A stretch of DNA of 64,000 nt, from positions 62,001-126,000 of the forward strand of contig NZ_JAMSKT010000007.1 in assembly GCF_023806125.1 (NCBI RefSeq), written 5' to 3'. The stretch comes from Clostridium caldaquaticum. Lineage in GTDB: Bacteria > Bacillota > Clostridia > Clostridiales > Clostridiaceae. A model generated the notes under the pieces. That model ran no database searches and was not told the origin of the DNA. It saw nothing but the letters and a program-made list of their open reading frames with translations. Below, in pieces: positions 17,753 to 27,794 of this stretch (positions are counted from its first letter, which is position 1; each line of letters starts with the position of its first letter). Position numbers and translations under genes: made by a program.

Positions 17753-19279
17753 ATGGCTATTACAATAAATACTGCTGCTTTTAGTGGAATTGATGGGGTT
17801 TTGGTATCTGTAGAAATTGATATTACTAGTGGGCTTCCAAGTTTCAATATAGTAGGTCTACCAGATACTTCTGTAAGAGAATCAAAAGAACGAGTAAGAT
17901 CTGCAATTATAAATTCTGGATTTGATTTTCCAGTGAATAGAATTACAGTAAATCTAGCTCCAGCTGATTTAAGAAAGGATGGTTCTCAATTTGATCTTCC
18001 TATAGCAATTGGAATATTAATAGCGACAGAACAAATTAAATTTGATGAATTAGAGAACTATATTTTTATGGGGGAATTATCTTTATCTGGAGAGCTGAAA
18101 AAAGTAAAGGGAGCACTACCTATAGTTATAGAAGGAATGAAAAATAATATAAAAAATTATATTGTTCCTAATAATAATGCTAAAGAATGTTCAATTGTTA
18201 AAAATTCAAGTATTTATTCTTTTAATGATTTAAAACAAGTAACAGCTTTTCTTGAAAATAAAGATATGTTACCTTTTATTCCAACTATGGATGAAAGTGA
18301 TATAAGTGCGAATTCTTTTAATTATGATTTTGAAGATGTTGTAGGACAAGAAAGTGCTAAAAGAGCCATTGAGATTGCAGCTGCAGGAGGGCATAACATT
18401 ATATTATTTGGACCTCCAGGTTCTGGCAAAAGCATGATTGCATATAGAGTACCTAGTATTCTTCCTAAACTAAGTTATGATGAAGCTCTTGAGGTTACTA
18501 AGGTTTATAGTGTTACAGGAAATTTAAAAGAAGAAGGTTTGATAAAACACAGACCTTTTAGAAGTCCACATCATACAAGTTCAAATGTAGCATTGGTTGG
18601 AGGTGGGCGAAACCTAATTCCAGGAGAAATATCATTAGCTCATAATGGAGTACTTTTTCTGGATGAATTATTAGAGTTTAAAAAGAGCGTATTAGAAGTA
18701 TTAAGACAACCTTTAGAAGATAAAGTAATACGTATTTCTAGAGCTACGGGCTGCACAAGTTACCCTGCTAATTTTATGTTAGTTGGAGCATTAAATCCCT
18801 GTCCTTGCGGATATTACGGTAGCGATATAAAACAATGCACCTGTTCTGATTATGAAAGGAAAAGGTACATCAGTAAGCTTTCAGGGCCATTGTTAGATCG
18901 AATAGATCTTTTTGTATTTGTTGCTTCATTGAAATATAAGGATATTAAAGGAAAAAAAAGGGGTGAGTCCTCTACAGTTATAAGAAAAAGAGTAGAACTG
19001 GCTAGACAAATTCAAAAAGATAGATTTAGCAAAGAAAATATATATTGTAATGCTCAAATGAATCAAAAGCTAATTAATGAATACTGTCAGCTTAGTGAAA
19101 ACAGTGGTAAATTACTTGAAAAAATATATGAAAAATATCATTTGAGTAATAGAGCTTATAGTAGAATACTTAAGCTTTCAAGAACTATTGCTGACTTAAA
19201 TTGTAGAGAGCAAATCGATGAAAAAGATGTAATAGAAGCAATTCAATACAGAAAATTTTTAGGTGAAAATATAATTTAG
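17753..19279 (+). CDS. comM: YifB/ComM family Mg-chelatase-like AAA+ ATPase
   Basis: A 508-residue protein. The N-terminal Lon-S16-like domain spans about 20-120 (GLPSFNIVGLPDTSVRESKER region). Walker A GPPGSGKS is near 220 and Walker B LFLDELLEF near 301; a C-terminal Mg_chelatase helical domain contains a Cys cluster (CPCGYYG...CTC). ComM helicases promote branch migration in natural transformation. Adjacency to dprA supports a role in processing incoming DNA, though clostridia of this type are rarely shown to be competent. GAGGTG precedes the ATG. Confidence 0.92.
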   Translation: MAITINTAAFSGIDGVLVSVEIDITSGLPSFNIVGLPDTSVRESKERVRSAIINSGFDFPVNRITVNLAPADLRKDGSQFDLPIAIGILIATEQIKFDELENYIFMGELSLSGELKKVKGALPIVIEGMKNNIKNYIVPNNNAKECSIVKNSSIYSFNDLKQVTAFLENKDMLPFIPTMDESDISANSFNYDFEDVVGQESAKRAIEIAAAGGHNIILFGPPGSGKSMIAYRVPSILPKLSYDEALEVTKVYSVTGNLKEEGLIKHRPFRSPHHTSSNVALVGGGRNLIPGEISLAHNGVLFLDELLEFKKSVLEVLRQPLEDKVIRISRATGCTSYPANFMLVGALNPCPCGYYGSDIKQCTCSDYERKRYISKLSGPLLDRIDLFVFVASLKYKDIKGKKRGESSTVIRKRVELARQIQKDRFSKENIYCNAQMNQKLINEYCQLSENSGKLLEKIYEKYHLSNRAYSRILKLSRTIADLNCREQIDEKDVIEAIQYRKFLGENII

Positions 19280-19298
19280 CTGTATATTAGGAGATAAA

Positions 19299-20369
19299 AT
19301 GATAGAATATAATATCTGGTTTTCAACTGTAAACTTATCACATAAAATTAAGTTAGATTTATTAAAAAAGTATGGTACTACAGAAAATATATGGATTTGT
19401 TGTAATGAAGGTCAAATACTAGATAGTAAATTATCAATGCACTTAAAAAATAGTTGGGATAGATTAAAAATCAATGAAATAAAAAAAATTATTAAAGAAA
19501 ACAATATTAATTTAATACTTTATAATGAAGACTTGTATCCTCAAAAATTAAAAGTATATGAAGATGCTCCTTCTATTTTATTTTATAAAGGACATTTAAA
19601 TAAGTTAAATGAAGAATATTCCGTATCAATAGTAGGTTCAAGAAACTGCACTAGCTATGGTATAAATGTTACTAAAATTATTTCTACAGAACTTTCCAAA
19701 AATAACGTAAATGTAATTAGTGGTTTAGCAAAAGGAATTGATTCTTGTGCTCATGTAGCATGTATAGATAATAATGGTTTTACATGTGGCGTTATCGGGT
19801 GTGGAATTGACATCATTTATCCAAAAGAAAATAAATCACTATATGATAAAATAATTTATTCCGGATGCATCATATCAGAATTCCCCCCAGGGACTCAGCC
19901 GCTTCCGCAAAATTTTCCAATAAGAAATAGAATTATAAGCGGACTTAGTGATATTGTAATAGTAGTAGAGGCTGGAATGAAAAGCGGTTCTTTAATAACT
20001 GCTGGATTAGCACTACAGCAGGGGAAAGATGTAATGGCAGTCCCTGGTTCCATTTTCTCAAATCAAAGTAAAGGATGTAATAAACTAATAAATGATGGTG
20101 CTTATCCTGTAACCTGTATTGAAGATATATTTAGACTAATTAATTTAAAATATTCTAAAAGTATTAAAGTTAAACCTAAATTTTCAAGTACACTTGAAAA
20201 AAAGATTTATTGCATATTAAATGAGAATCCAATACATATAGATGACATACTTAGGAGTACTAATATTGACATAAATCATCTATATGAGGTATTATTTGAG
20301 TTGCAGTTAAAAGACGAAATAATATGTTTAGCTGGTAATTACTATGTAAGAAATAAAAAAACTATATAG
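19299..20369 (+). CDS. dprA: DNA processing protein DprA
   Basis: A 356-residue protein that loads RecA onto single-stranded DNA in transformation. The Rossmann core has VGSRNCTSYG, SGLAKGIDSCAH, GCGIDIIYPKEN, FPPGTQPLPQNFPIRNRI and AGMKSGSLITAGLA. A C-terminal winged-helix segment follows. It lies 19 bp after comM with AGGAG before the ATG, so the two are probably one operon. Confidence 0.95.
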   Translation: MIEYNIWFSTVNLSHKIKLDLLKKYGTTENIWICCNEGQILDSKLSMHLKNSWDRLKINEIKKIIKENNINLILYNEDLYPQKLKVYEDAPSILFYKGHLNKLNEEYSVSIVGSRNCTSYGINVTKIISTELSKNNVNVISGLAKGIDSCAHVACIDNNGFTCGVIGCGIDIIYPKENKSLYDKIIYSGCIISEFPPGTQPLPQNFPIRNRIISGLSDIVIVVEAGMKSGSLITAGLALQQGKDVMAVPGSIFSNQSKGCNKLINDGAYPVTCIEDIFRLINLKYSKSIKVKPKFSSTLEKKIYCILNENPIHIDDILRSTNIDINHLYEVLFELQLKDEIICLAGNYYVRNKKTI

Positions 20370-20450
20370 AATTTATTTTATTAAATGAAAACGTAAAGTA
20401 TATTATAAAATAAATAACAAATAATTAAAATGAATATCAAATTTATTACA

Positions 20451-20505
20451 AGGGGGTGACACTCTGGTTTATATACTTATTAAGTAAAATAAACTAGGGG
20501 GATTT
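20451..20505 (+). promoter_or_regulatory. topA leader: distal SD-like element and hairpin
   Basis: AAGGGGGTGAC at 20450-20460 looks like a ribosome site but has no well-placed start codon after it. A hairpin follows (GGTTTATATACTT at about 20466-20478 with AAGTAAAATAAAC at 20482-20494, one bulge), then TAGGGGG at 20495-20501 and the topA ATG. The layout resembles the plsX leader. Function is not known. Confidence 0.4.
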
Positions 20506-22590
20506 ATGGGTCAAAGATTAGTTATTGTTGAATCACCTGCAAAAGCTAAAACTATTGGAAAATATTTAGGTAAAAATTATATAGTTGAAGCTTCTATGGG
20601 GCATGTTCGAGATTTGCCCAAGAGTCAATTAGGTGTAGATATAGAAAAGGATTATAATCCAAAATATATAACAATTAGAGGAAAAGGAGAATTATTAGAA
20701 AAACTTAAAAAGGTTGCTAAAAAAAGTGAGAAAATCTATTTAGCAACTGACCCTGATAGAGAGGGAGAGGCAATTTCTTGGCATTTAGCTCAGGTTCTAA
20801 ATATTGATAAAGATGAAAAATGTAGAATTGAATTTAATGAAATTACAAAAAATGCTGTAAAAAATGCTATAAAGGCTCCTAGAGCAATTAATTCTAGTTT
20901 AGTTGATGCCCAACAAGCTAGGAGAGTTTTGGATAGACTAGTAGGTTATGAAATAAGTCCAGTACTATGGAAAAAGGTAAAATGGGGTTTAAGTGCTGGA
21001 AGAGTTCAGTCTGTTGCTTTAAAAATGATTTGTGATAGAGAAAAAGAAATAACTGAATTTGTATCTAAAGAATATTGGTCAATTCAATGTAAACTTTATA
21101 AAAGCAGTGATAAAAAAAGTTTTACAGTAAGATTGGTATCTAGAGATAACCATAAGATTGAAATAAATACAGAGGAAGAATGTAAAAAAATTATAGCTGA
21201 GCTAGAACAAGGGGAATTTAATGTTATTAAAATTAAAAGATCTAACAAAAATAAAAATCCATTACCTCCATTTACTACTAGTACTCTGCAGCAAGATGCG
21301 TATAGGAAATTAAACTTTGCTACCAGAAAAACTATGTCTATTGCACAGCAATTATACGAAGGTGTAGATGTTAGAGGACATGGTACATTAGGATTAATAA
21401 CTTATATGAGAACAGATTCTGTTAGAGTTTCAGAGGATGCTCAAAAATCAGCAAAAGATTTTATAATAAATACTTATGGTGATAAATATGCTCCAAGCAC
21501 TCCTAGAATATTTAAGGGAAAGAAAAATATACAAGATGCTCATGAAGCTATAAGGCCAACATATATTGATTTAACTCCAGACTCAATTAAAGACAGTTTA
21601 AAAGATGAACAGTTTAAATTATATACTTTAATTTGGAATAGGTTTATAGCTAGTCAGATGTCTTCGTGTATATTGGATACAATTTCTGTAGAAGTTGAAA
21701 ATAAACCATATCAGCTTAGAGCTAATGGTTCTAATATAAAATTTGATGGTTTTATGAAATTGTATCAATATAACTTTGAAGAAGAAGAAGAAACCACTAA
21801 TATTCCTGAGGTTAATGAAGGCGAAAGATTACTAAAAAAATCTATTGAAGGTAAACAACATTTTACTCAGCCACCTTCTAGATTTTCAGAAGCTACATTA
21901 GTAAAAACATTAGAAGAAAATGGAATAGGTCGTCCTAGTACATATGCTCCTATTATATCTACTTTATTAGATAGAAAATATATACAAAGAGATAAAAAAA
22001 CAGTTATTCCAACAGAATTAGGAATTATTGTAAATAGTATTGTTAGTGAGTACTTTAAAGAAATTGTAGATATTGAATTTACTGCCGAAATGGAAAATAA
22101 ATTAGATAGTATTGAGGAAGGAAAAGCACGCTGGAATAATGTTGTAGATGAGTTTTTCAAACCTATTCAAAAGTCGGTAGAAATTGCTGAAAAAGAAATT
22201 TCAAAAATCACAATTGAGGATAAAGTAAGTGAAGAAATATGTGATAAATGTGGAAGAAATATGGTTATAAAGCGTGGAAGATTCGGAGATTTTCTTGCAT
22301 GTCCTGGGTATCCTGAATGTAAAAATACTAAACCAATTGTAGAACAATTAGATGTTGTATGTCCTAAATGTGGTGGAAATATACTTGTAAAAAAAAGTAA
22401 AAAAGGCAAGAAATTTTTCGGATGTAGTAACTATCCTAATTGTGATTTTGTAAGTTGGTATGAACCTATATTGGAAAAATGTCCAGCTTGTCAAGGACTT
22501 ATGGTTAAAAAATATACAAAAACTAAAGGCTTAACATATGAATGTACAAATGAAAATTGTAAAAACAAAATATATAAAAATGATAAGTAG
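20506..22590 (+). CDS. topA: DNA topoisomerase I
   Basis: A 694-residue type IA topoisomerase that relaxes negative supercoils. The Toprim domain begins VIVESPAKAKTIGKYLG, with the acidic DPDREGE motif. The catalytic Tyr lies in LITYMRTDSVRVS near residue 300. The C-terminus has three four-Cys zinc ribbons (CDKCGRN..., CPKCGGN..., CPACQGL...). The gene order dprA-topA-codY matches Bacillus, but trmFO, xerC and clpQY, which lie between topA and codY there, are absent. Confidence 0.97.
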   Translation: MGQRLVIVESPAKAKTIGKYLGKNYIVEASMGHVRDLPKSQLGVDIEKDYNPKYITIRGKGELLEKLKKVAKKSEKIYLATDPDREGEAISWHLAQVLNIDKDEKCRIEFNEITKNAVKNAIKAPRAINSSLVDAQQARRVLDRLVGYEISPVLWKKVKWGLSAGRVQSVALKMICDREKEITEFVSKEYWSIQCKLYKSSDKKSFTVRLVSRDNHKIEINTEEECKKIIAELEQGEFNVIKIKRSNKNKNPLPPFTTSTLQQDAYRKLNFATRKTMSIAQQLYEGVDVRGHGTLGLITYMRTDSVRVSEDAQKSAKDFIINTYGDKYAPSTPRIFKGKKNIQDAHEAIRPTYIDLTPDSIKDSLKDEQFKLYTLIWNRFIASQMSSCILDTISVEVENKPYQLRANGSNIKFDGFMKLYQYNFEEEEETTNIPEVNEGERLLKKSIEGKQHFTQPPSRFSEATLVKTLEENGIGRPSTYAPIISTLLDRKYIQRDKKTVIPTELGIIVNSIVSEYFKEIVDIEFTAEMENKLDSIEEGKARWNNVVDEFFKPIQKSVEIAEKEISKITIEDKVSEEICDKCGRNMVIKRGRFGDFLACPGYPECKNTKPIVEQLDVVCPKCGGNILVKKSKKGKKFFGCSNYPNCDFVSWYEPILEKCPACQGLMVKKYTKTKGLTYECTNENCKNKIYKNDK

Positions 22591-22628
22591 TAAATAGAAA
22601 TTTTATGTCGAAATTAATAAAAACATTG

Positions 22629-22657
22629 TTGAAATACAATTAATGTTATGATATTAT
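22629..22657 (+). promoter_or_regulatory. Sigma-A-type promoter for codY
   Basis: TTGAAA (22629-22634) and TATTAT (22652-22657) are spaced by 17 bp, giving a leader of about 140 nt before codY. A TGTCGAA heptamer (22606-22612), identical to the Spo0A-box core, lies upstream of the -35 region, but such a heptamer is expected several times per window by chance. Confidence 0.5.
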
Positions 22658-22801
22658 TATTAAGTAAAACTAAACAATTCTAAATTTTTAAAAAAGTCAA
22701 ACTATAAGATTTAAAACTTAGGTGTACTTCAGTTTTGTTAAAATTTGTTTTTATTAAAGGTTTGGTTCTATTAATATAGCAAAAGCTAAGGAGGAATATA
22801 A

Positions 22802-23578
22802 ATGTCATCTTTATTAAGTAAAACTCGAATGCTTAATAAAATATTACAGAAGTCAGGAACAGAGCCGGTTGTTTTTGATGATATTTGCAAATTATTAAGC
22901 GATGTTTTATCATGTAATGTATATATAATTAGTAGAAAAGGTAAAATCCTTGGATATAATCTTTCATCAAATTTTGAATGTGAAGTTGTAAAAAATAAAA
23001 TTATAAACGAAATGCGTTTTCCGGAAATTTACAATTCAAAGTTGCTAAATATACACGAAACACAGGCTAATTTAACAAATGATGGAATATGTGTTTTTGA
23101 AGAAGAAATGAATTGTGAAGTAGAAAATAAACTTTCAACTATTCTTCCTATTATGGGAAATAGAGAAAGATTAGGAACTCTTCTTTTAGCAAGATTTAAT
23201 GAGAAATTTACAGATGATGACTTAGTTATTGCTGAATATAGCGCCACAATAATAGGTATAGAAATTCTAAGATCTAAAAATGAGGAGATCGAAGAGGAAG
23301 CCAGAAAAAAAGCTGTTGTTCAGTTAGCAATAGGAACATTATCATATTCAGAACTAGAAGCTGTTGAACATATCTTTAATGAACTTGAAGGCAATGAAGG
23401 ACTTTTGGTAGCTTCAAAAATTGCTGATAAAGTAGGAATAACAAGGTCAGTAATAGTAAATGCACTTAGAAAATTTGAAAGTGTTGGCGTTATAGAATCC
23501 AGATCACTAGGTATGAAAGGAACTCATATCAAAATATTAAATGATAAACTTTTAGATGAATTAAAAAAAATAAAGTAG
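22802..23578 (+). CDS. codY: GTP- and branched-chain amino acid-sensing repressor CodY
   Basis: A 258-residue global regulator that represses stationary-phase, nutrient-uptake and, in pathogens, toxin genes when GTP and isoleucine/valine are plentiful. An N-terminal GAF domain (about 1-155) binds the amino acids. The C-terminal winged helix has [21 protein letters not shown], shown as [15 protein letters not shown] and [25 protein letters not shown] precedes the ATG. Here codY lies directly upstream of rpsB. Confidence 0.97.
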   Translation: MSSLLSKTRMLNKILQKSGTEPVVFDDICKLLSDVLSCNVYIISRKGKILGYNLSSNFECEVVKNKIINEMRFPEIYNSKLLNIHETQANLTNDGICVFEEEMNCEVENKLSTILPIMGNRERLGTLLLARFNEKFTDDDLVIAEYSATIIGIEILRSKNEEIEEEARKKAVVQLAIGTLSYSELEAVEHIFNELEGNEGLLVASKIADKVGITRSVIVNALRKFESVGVIESRSLGMKGTHIKILNDKLLDELKKIK

Positions 23579-23675
23579 CAATTTGTTAATATTTTATAAA
23601 TATCATAATCGGTGTGATTAAATACATTATATCTATGATATTTGAAAAAATTATTAAATAATTTCTAATTTATTG

Positions 23676-23704
23676 TTGAATAGCAAAAATCAATATGCTA
23701 TACT
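23676..23704 (+). promoter_or_regulatory. Promoter for rpsB
   Basis: TTGAAT (23676-23681) and TATACT (23699-23704) are spaced by 17 bp. The predicted start at about 23711 places the leader structure at the 5' end of the mRNA. Confidence 0.6.
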
Positions 23705-23710
23705 ACATAA

Positions 23711-23809
23711 GGAGAAAATACACACATTATCTAACTTATAGGTTGGTGCTCTAACGGGGTAATTTATAAGTATGAAGATAATGGAGGTAAAAACCAAGGA
23801 GGTAAAAAT
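23711..23809 (+). ncRNA. Structured rpsB leader (candidate S2 autoregulatory RNA)
   Basis: Nested pairings are visible: ATTATCT (about 23727) with AGATAAT (about 23776), ACTTATA with TATAAGT inside it, and a short GTT/AAC apex. Two ribosome-site copies follow (GGAGGTAAAAA, then AAGGAGGTAAAAA), 16 bp apart; the first abuts the helix and the second serves the ATG. This layout suits feedback control by S2, but I cannot assign it to a named RNA family. Confidence 0.55.
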
Positions 23810-24511
23810 ATGTCAGTTATTTCAATGAAACAATTACTAGAAGCAGGTGTTCATTTTGGACATCAAACAAGAAGATGGAATCCAAAGATGGCTCCATACA
23901 TTTTTACAGAAAGAAATGGAATCTACATTATTGATTTACAAAAAACTGTTAAAAAAATTGAAGAAGCTTATGAATTTGTAAAGAGCGTATCTGCTGAAGG
24001 AAAGGATATTCTTTTTGTAGGTACTAAGAAACAAGCTCAAGAAGCTATTCAGGAAGAATCAGTTAGAAGCGGTATGCATTTCGTTAACAACAGATGGTTA
24101 GGTGGAATGCTTACAAATTTTAGAACTATAAAGGCTAGAATAAGAAGATTAGAAGAGTTAAATGCAATGGAAGAAGATGGAACGTTTGATGTTCTTCCTA
24201 AGAAAGAAGTAATCAAGTTAAGAAATGAAAAAGAGAAACTTGAGAAAAATCTTGGTGGAATAAAGAATATGGAAAGCAATAATATTGGAGCTTTATTCGT
24301 TGTAGACCCAAGAAAAGAGAAAAATGCTATATCTGAAGCTAAGATTCTTGGAATACCTGTAGTTGCAATAGTAGATACTAACTGTGATCCAGATGAAGTT
24401 GATTATGTAATACCAGGAAATGATGATGCTATTAGAGCTGTTAAATTAATAACTGCTAAAATATCAGATGCTATAATTGAAGGAAGACAAGGTGAACAGT
24501 TAGCTGAATAG
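23810..24511 (+). CDS. rpsB: 30S ribosomal protein S2
   Basis: A 233-residue S2 of normal length, starting [20 protein letters not shown], with [20 protein letters not shown] and [13 protein letters not shown]. It is one of the last proteins to join the 30S subunit. Pairing with tsf is universal in bacteria. Confidence 0.98.
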   Translation: MSVISMKQLLEAGVHFGHQTRRWNPKMAPYIFTERNGIYIIDLQKTVKKIEEAYEFVKSVSAEGKDILFVGTKKQAQEAIQEESVRSGMHFVNNRWLGGMLTNFRTIKARIRRLEELNAMEEDGTFDVLPKKEVIKLRNEKEKLEKNLGGIKNMESNNIGALFVVDPRKEKNAISEAKILGIPVVAIVDTNCDPDEVDYVIPGNDDAIRAVKLITAKISDAIIEGRQGEQLAE

Positions 24512-24535
24512 TTCAGTTAATTAGATAAAAAAGAT

Positions 24536-24585
24536 AAAAGGTAGGTGAAGAGTCCTTCATTTACCTTTTAAATTAACTTTTTTAC
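24536..24585 (+). terminator. 15-bp hairpin between rpsB and tsf
   Basis: AAAAGGTAGGTGAAG and CTTCATTTACCTTTT (24555-24569) form a 15-bp stem with two G-T pairs and a 4-nt loop. An A-rich then T-rich stretch (AACTTTTTT) follows. It probably acts as a partial terminator that sets the S2 to EF-Ts ratio. Confidence 0.6.
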
Positions 24586-24599
24586 AGGAGGAATATGAT

Positions 24600-25520
24600 A
24601 TGATTACCGCACAAATGGTTAAAGAGTTAAGAGAAAGAACTGGCGCAGGAATGATGGAGTGCAAAAAAGCATTAAACGAATCTAACGGGGATTTAGAAAA
24701 GGCTATAGAAATTTTAAGAGAAAGAGGCTTAGCTGCTGCTGCTAAGAAAGCTGGAAGAATAGCAGCTGAAGGTTTAGTAGAAACATATATTAGTGAAGAT
24801 AACAAATCTGGAGCTATAGTTGAAGTTAATTGTGAAACAGATTTTGTTTCCGCTAATGAGGAGTTTTCTAAATTAAGTAAAAACATAGCTAAACAAGCAG
24901 CATCAACAACTGCAACAACTGTTGATGAATTTATTGAGGAAAAGTACATAGCAGATTCAAATATAACAATTAAAGAAGCTGTTACCGCATTAATTGCTAA
25001 ATTAGGCGAAAATATGGCAGTTAGAAGATTTCAAAAATTTTCAATTGATAAGGGTGTTGTACAAAACTATATTCATGGCGGTGGAAGAATTGGAGTTTTA
25101 GTTGAAGTAGCATGCGAAAAGGAAAGCGATGTTGTTTTAACTGTAGCTAAAGATTTAGCTATGCAAGTTGCTGCAGCTAATCCATTATTCTTAAATAGAG
25201 AACAGGTAGATTCCGAAACTTTAGAAAAAGAAAGAGAAATATACAAAGTTCAAGCTATGAATGAAGGAAAACCAGAAAACATTGCAGAAAAGATGGTTCA
25301 AGGAAGAATACAAAAATATTATAAAGAAAATTGTCTTATTGAACAAGTTTGGATTAGAAATGCAGATTACACAATCACAAAGTATCTTCAAGAAAAATCT
25401 AAGGAAGTTGGCGCACCAATAACTGTTACAAGATTTGTAAGATTTGAAAAAGGCGAGGGAATTGAGAAGAAGGAAGAAAACTTTGCTGAAGAGGTTCGCA
25501 AACAAATGCAACAGGGATAA
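24600..25520 (+). CDS. tsf: Elongation factor Ts
   Basis: A 306-residue nucleotide-exchange factor for EF-Tu. The N-terminal UBA-like domain has [18 protein letters not shown], and [10 protein letters not shown] is the core motif contacting EF-Tu. A second core subdomain and the C-terminal module are present. AGGAGGAA precedes the ATG and a terminator follows. Confidence 0.97.
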   Translation: MITAQMVKELRERTGAGMMECKKALNESNGDLEKAIEILRERGLAAAAKKAGRIAAEGLVETYISEDNKSGAIVEVNCETDFVSANEEFSKLSKNIAKQAASTTATTVDEFIEEKYIADSNITIKEAVTALIAKLGENMAVRRFQKFSIDKGVVQNYIHGGGRIGVLVEVACEKESDVVLTVAKDLAMQVAAANPLFLNREQVDSETLEKEREIYKVQAMNEGKPENIAEKMVQGRIQKYYKENCLIEQVWIRNADYTITKYLQEKSKEVGAPITVTRFVRFEKGEGIEKKEENFAEEVRKQMQQG

Positions 25521-25525
25521 GAATG

Positions 25526-25558
25526 TAAAAAGAGGACACCTTGTGTTCTCTTTTTTTA
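25526..25558 (+). terminator. Intrinsic terminator after tsf
   Basis: AAAGAGGACAC and GTGTTCTCTTT (one G-T pair, loop CTT) with a run of T's. Confidence 0.88.
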
Positions 25559-25592
25559 AAATAAGTCTTTTAATTTGGAAATTTGTTATTAA

Positions 25593-26339
<747 letters not shown>

Positions 26340-26371
26340 TGATAATAGGTAATAATACAGGAGGGAATTCT

Positions 26372-26929
26372 ATGATTAAAGACATTATTCATACTGCTGA
26401 AGACAAAATGAATAAAACTATTGCAGTTTTAAAAAAAGAATTAGCTTCTATGAAAGCGGGTAGAGCTAATCCTACAATATTAGATAGGCTGGAAGTAGAA
26501 TATTATGGAAGTATGCTGCCTATAAATCAAGTAGCAAATGTTTCTGCTCCAGAACCAAGACTAATATTGATACAGCCTTGGGAAAAGAGTTCTATAAAAA
26601 ATATTGAAAAAGCTATACTAAAATCAGATTTAGGACTTACTCCATCTAATGATGGTTCAGTTATTAGATTAATAATTCCAGAATTAACTGAGGAAACAAG
26701 AAAGAATCTAGTAAAGAACGTAAAAAAAATAGGTGAAGAAAGTAAAGTGGCTGTTAGATCAATTAGAAGAGAAAGTAATGATAAAATTAAAGCGTTAAAG
26801 AAAAATAATGAAATATCTGAAGACGATCTTAAAAAAGCAGAAGATGATATACAAAAGAAAACTGACAACTATATAAAAGAAATAGACAAAATTATTGAAG
26901 TCAAAGAAAAAGAAATTATGTCTGTTTAG
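26372..26929 (+). CDS. frr: Ribosome recycling factor
   Basis: A 185-residue RRF, the usual length, that splits post-termination ribosomes with EF-G. MIKDIIHTAEDKMNKTI is the family N-terminus, and ASMKAGRANPTILDRLEVEYYG, read as ASMKAGRANP and ILDRLEVEYYG, is the signature. ATG 26372 is chosen because AGGAGGG (26359-26365) is 6 bp upstream; the ATG at 26339 overlaps the pyrH stop and adds an atypical leader. Confidence 0.96.
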   Translation: MIKDIIHTAEDKMNKTIAVLKKELASMKAGRANPTILDRLEVEYYGSMLPINQVANVSAPEPRLILIQPWEKSSIKNIEKAILKSDLGLTPSNDGSVIRLIIPELTEETRKNLVKNVKKIGEESKVAVRSIRRESNDKIKALKKNNEISEDDLKKAEDDIQKKTDNYIKEIDKIIEVKEKEIMSV

Positions 26930-26935
26930 GTGGAT

Positions 26936-26973
26936 TATTAATAAAACCTGCATACGTGCAGGTTTTATTAATA
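26936..26973 (+). terminator. Perfect 17-bp inverted repeat after frr
   Basis: TATTAATAAAACCTGCA (26936-26952) and TGCAGGTTTTATTAATA (26957-26973) are perfect with a TACG loop. The right arm supplies the T-rich part. It separates the translation genes from the lipid/isoprenoid genes. Confidence 0.8.
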
Positions 26974-27018
26974 AATATATTAAAAACCAGATAATACATA
27001 TGAATGGAGAGAATTCTC

Positions 27019-27783
27019 GTGTGGAAGCTTTTTAAATGGAATAGTAAAGATTCCTATAAAATATCTGATGAATTAGACATTGATAATTTGCCAAGGCATA
27101 TTGCTATTATCATGGACGGTAATGGCAGATGGGCAAAAGAGAAAAACCTTCCTAGAACAGCTGGACATAGAGCAGGTGTAGAAACGATAAGAGAAATAGT
27201 AAAAGAATGCAGTAAACTCGGAATAAAATATCTTACTTTATATGCTTTTTCCACAGAAAATTGGAAAAGACCAATTGAAGAAGTTAATGCATTAATGAAA
27301 TTATTAGTGGAATATTTAAGAGGTGAATTTGAAGAACTTAATTCTAATAATGTAATAATAAATTCTATAGGTGATACGTCAAAGCTTCCATTGGTTTGTC
27401 AGAAAGAGCTTAAGTATGCTTATGATAAGACCAAGAATAATACAGGATTAGTTTTGAACTTGGCCCTTAACTACGGTGGTAGAGATGATATTGTAAATGC
27501 TTTTAAAAAACTTTACAAAGATTTAAAGTATGGGAAACTAAAAGAAGAAGATATTTCTGAAGATTTAGTATCAAGTTATCTATATACTGCTGGAATGCCT
27601 GATCCAGATATAATAATTAGACCTAGTGGTGAACAAAGGTTAAGTAATTTTCTACTATGGCAATGTGCTTACTCCGAGTTTTGGATGTCTAATATAAAAT
27701 GGCCTGATTTTAGAAAAGAGCATCTTCATCAAGCTATTTTAGATTATCAGAAACGTAATAGACGGTTTGGTGGAATAAAGTAG
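27019..27783 (+). CDS. uppS: Isoprenyl transferase (undecaprenyl diphosphate synthase)
   Basis: A 254-residue cis-prenyltransferase that makes the C55 carrier lipid for peptidoglycan. The catalytic motif HIAIIMDGNGRWA is near residue 31, followed by GHRAGVE, TLYAFSTENWKRP and DIIIRPSGEQRLSNFLLWQ, shown as DIIIRPSGEQRL and SNFLLWQ. GTG 27019 is favoured because GGAGAG is 7-8 bp upstream; ATG 27004 would add five residues and lies before that site. cdsA follows after 11 bp. Confidence 0.93.
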   Translation: MWKLFKWNSKDSYKISDELDIDNLPRHIAIIMDGNGRWAKEKNLPRTAGHRAGVETIREIVKECSKLGIKYLTLYAFSTENWKRPIEEVNALMKLLVEYLRGEFEELNSNNVIINSIGDTSKLPLVCQKELKYAYDKTKNNTGLVLNLALNYGGRDDIVNAFKKLYKDLKYGKLKEEDISEDLVSSYLYTAGMPDPDIIIRPSGEQRLSNFLLWQCAYSEFWMSNIKWPDFRKEHLHQAILDYQKRNRRFGGIK

Positions 27784-27794
27784 GGGTGTTAATT

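Noticed and set aside
20456-20497. A 13-codon upstream frame (GTG ... TAG) before topA
   Set aside because: The SD-like element overlaps the GTG itself, so the spacing is impossible for initiation. Reported only as part of an unusual leader.
22606-22612. Perfect Spo0A-box heptamer TGTCGAA upstream of codY
   Set aside because: A single 7-mer is expected several times by chance in 64 kb on two strands; no second box nearby. Mentioned only with the codY promoter.
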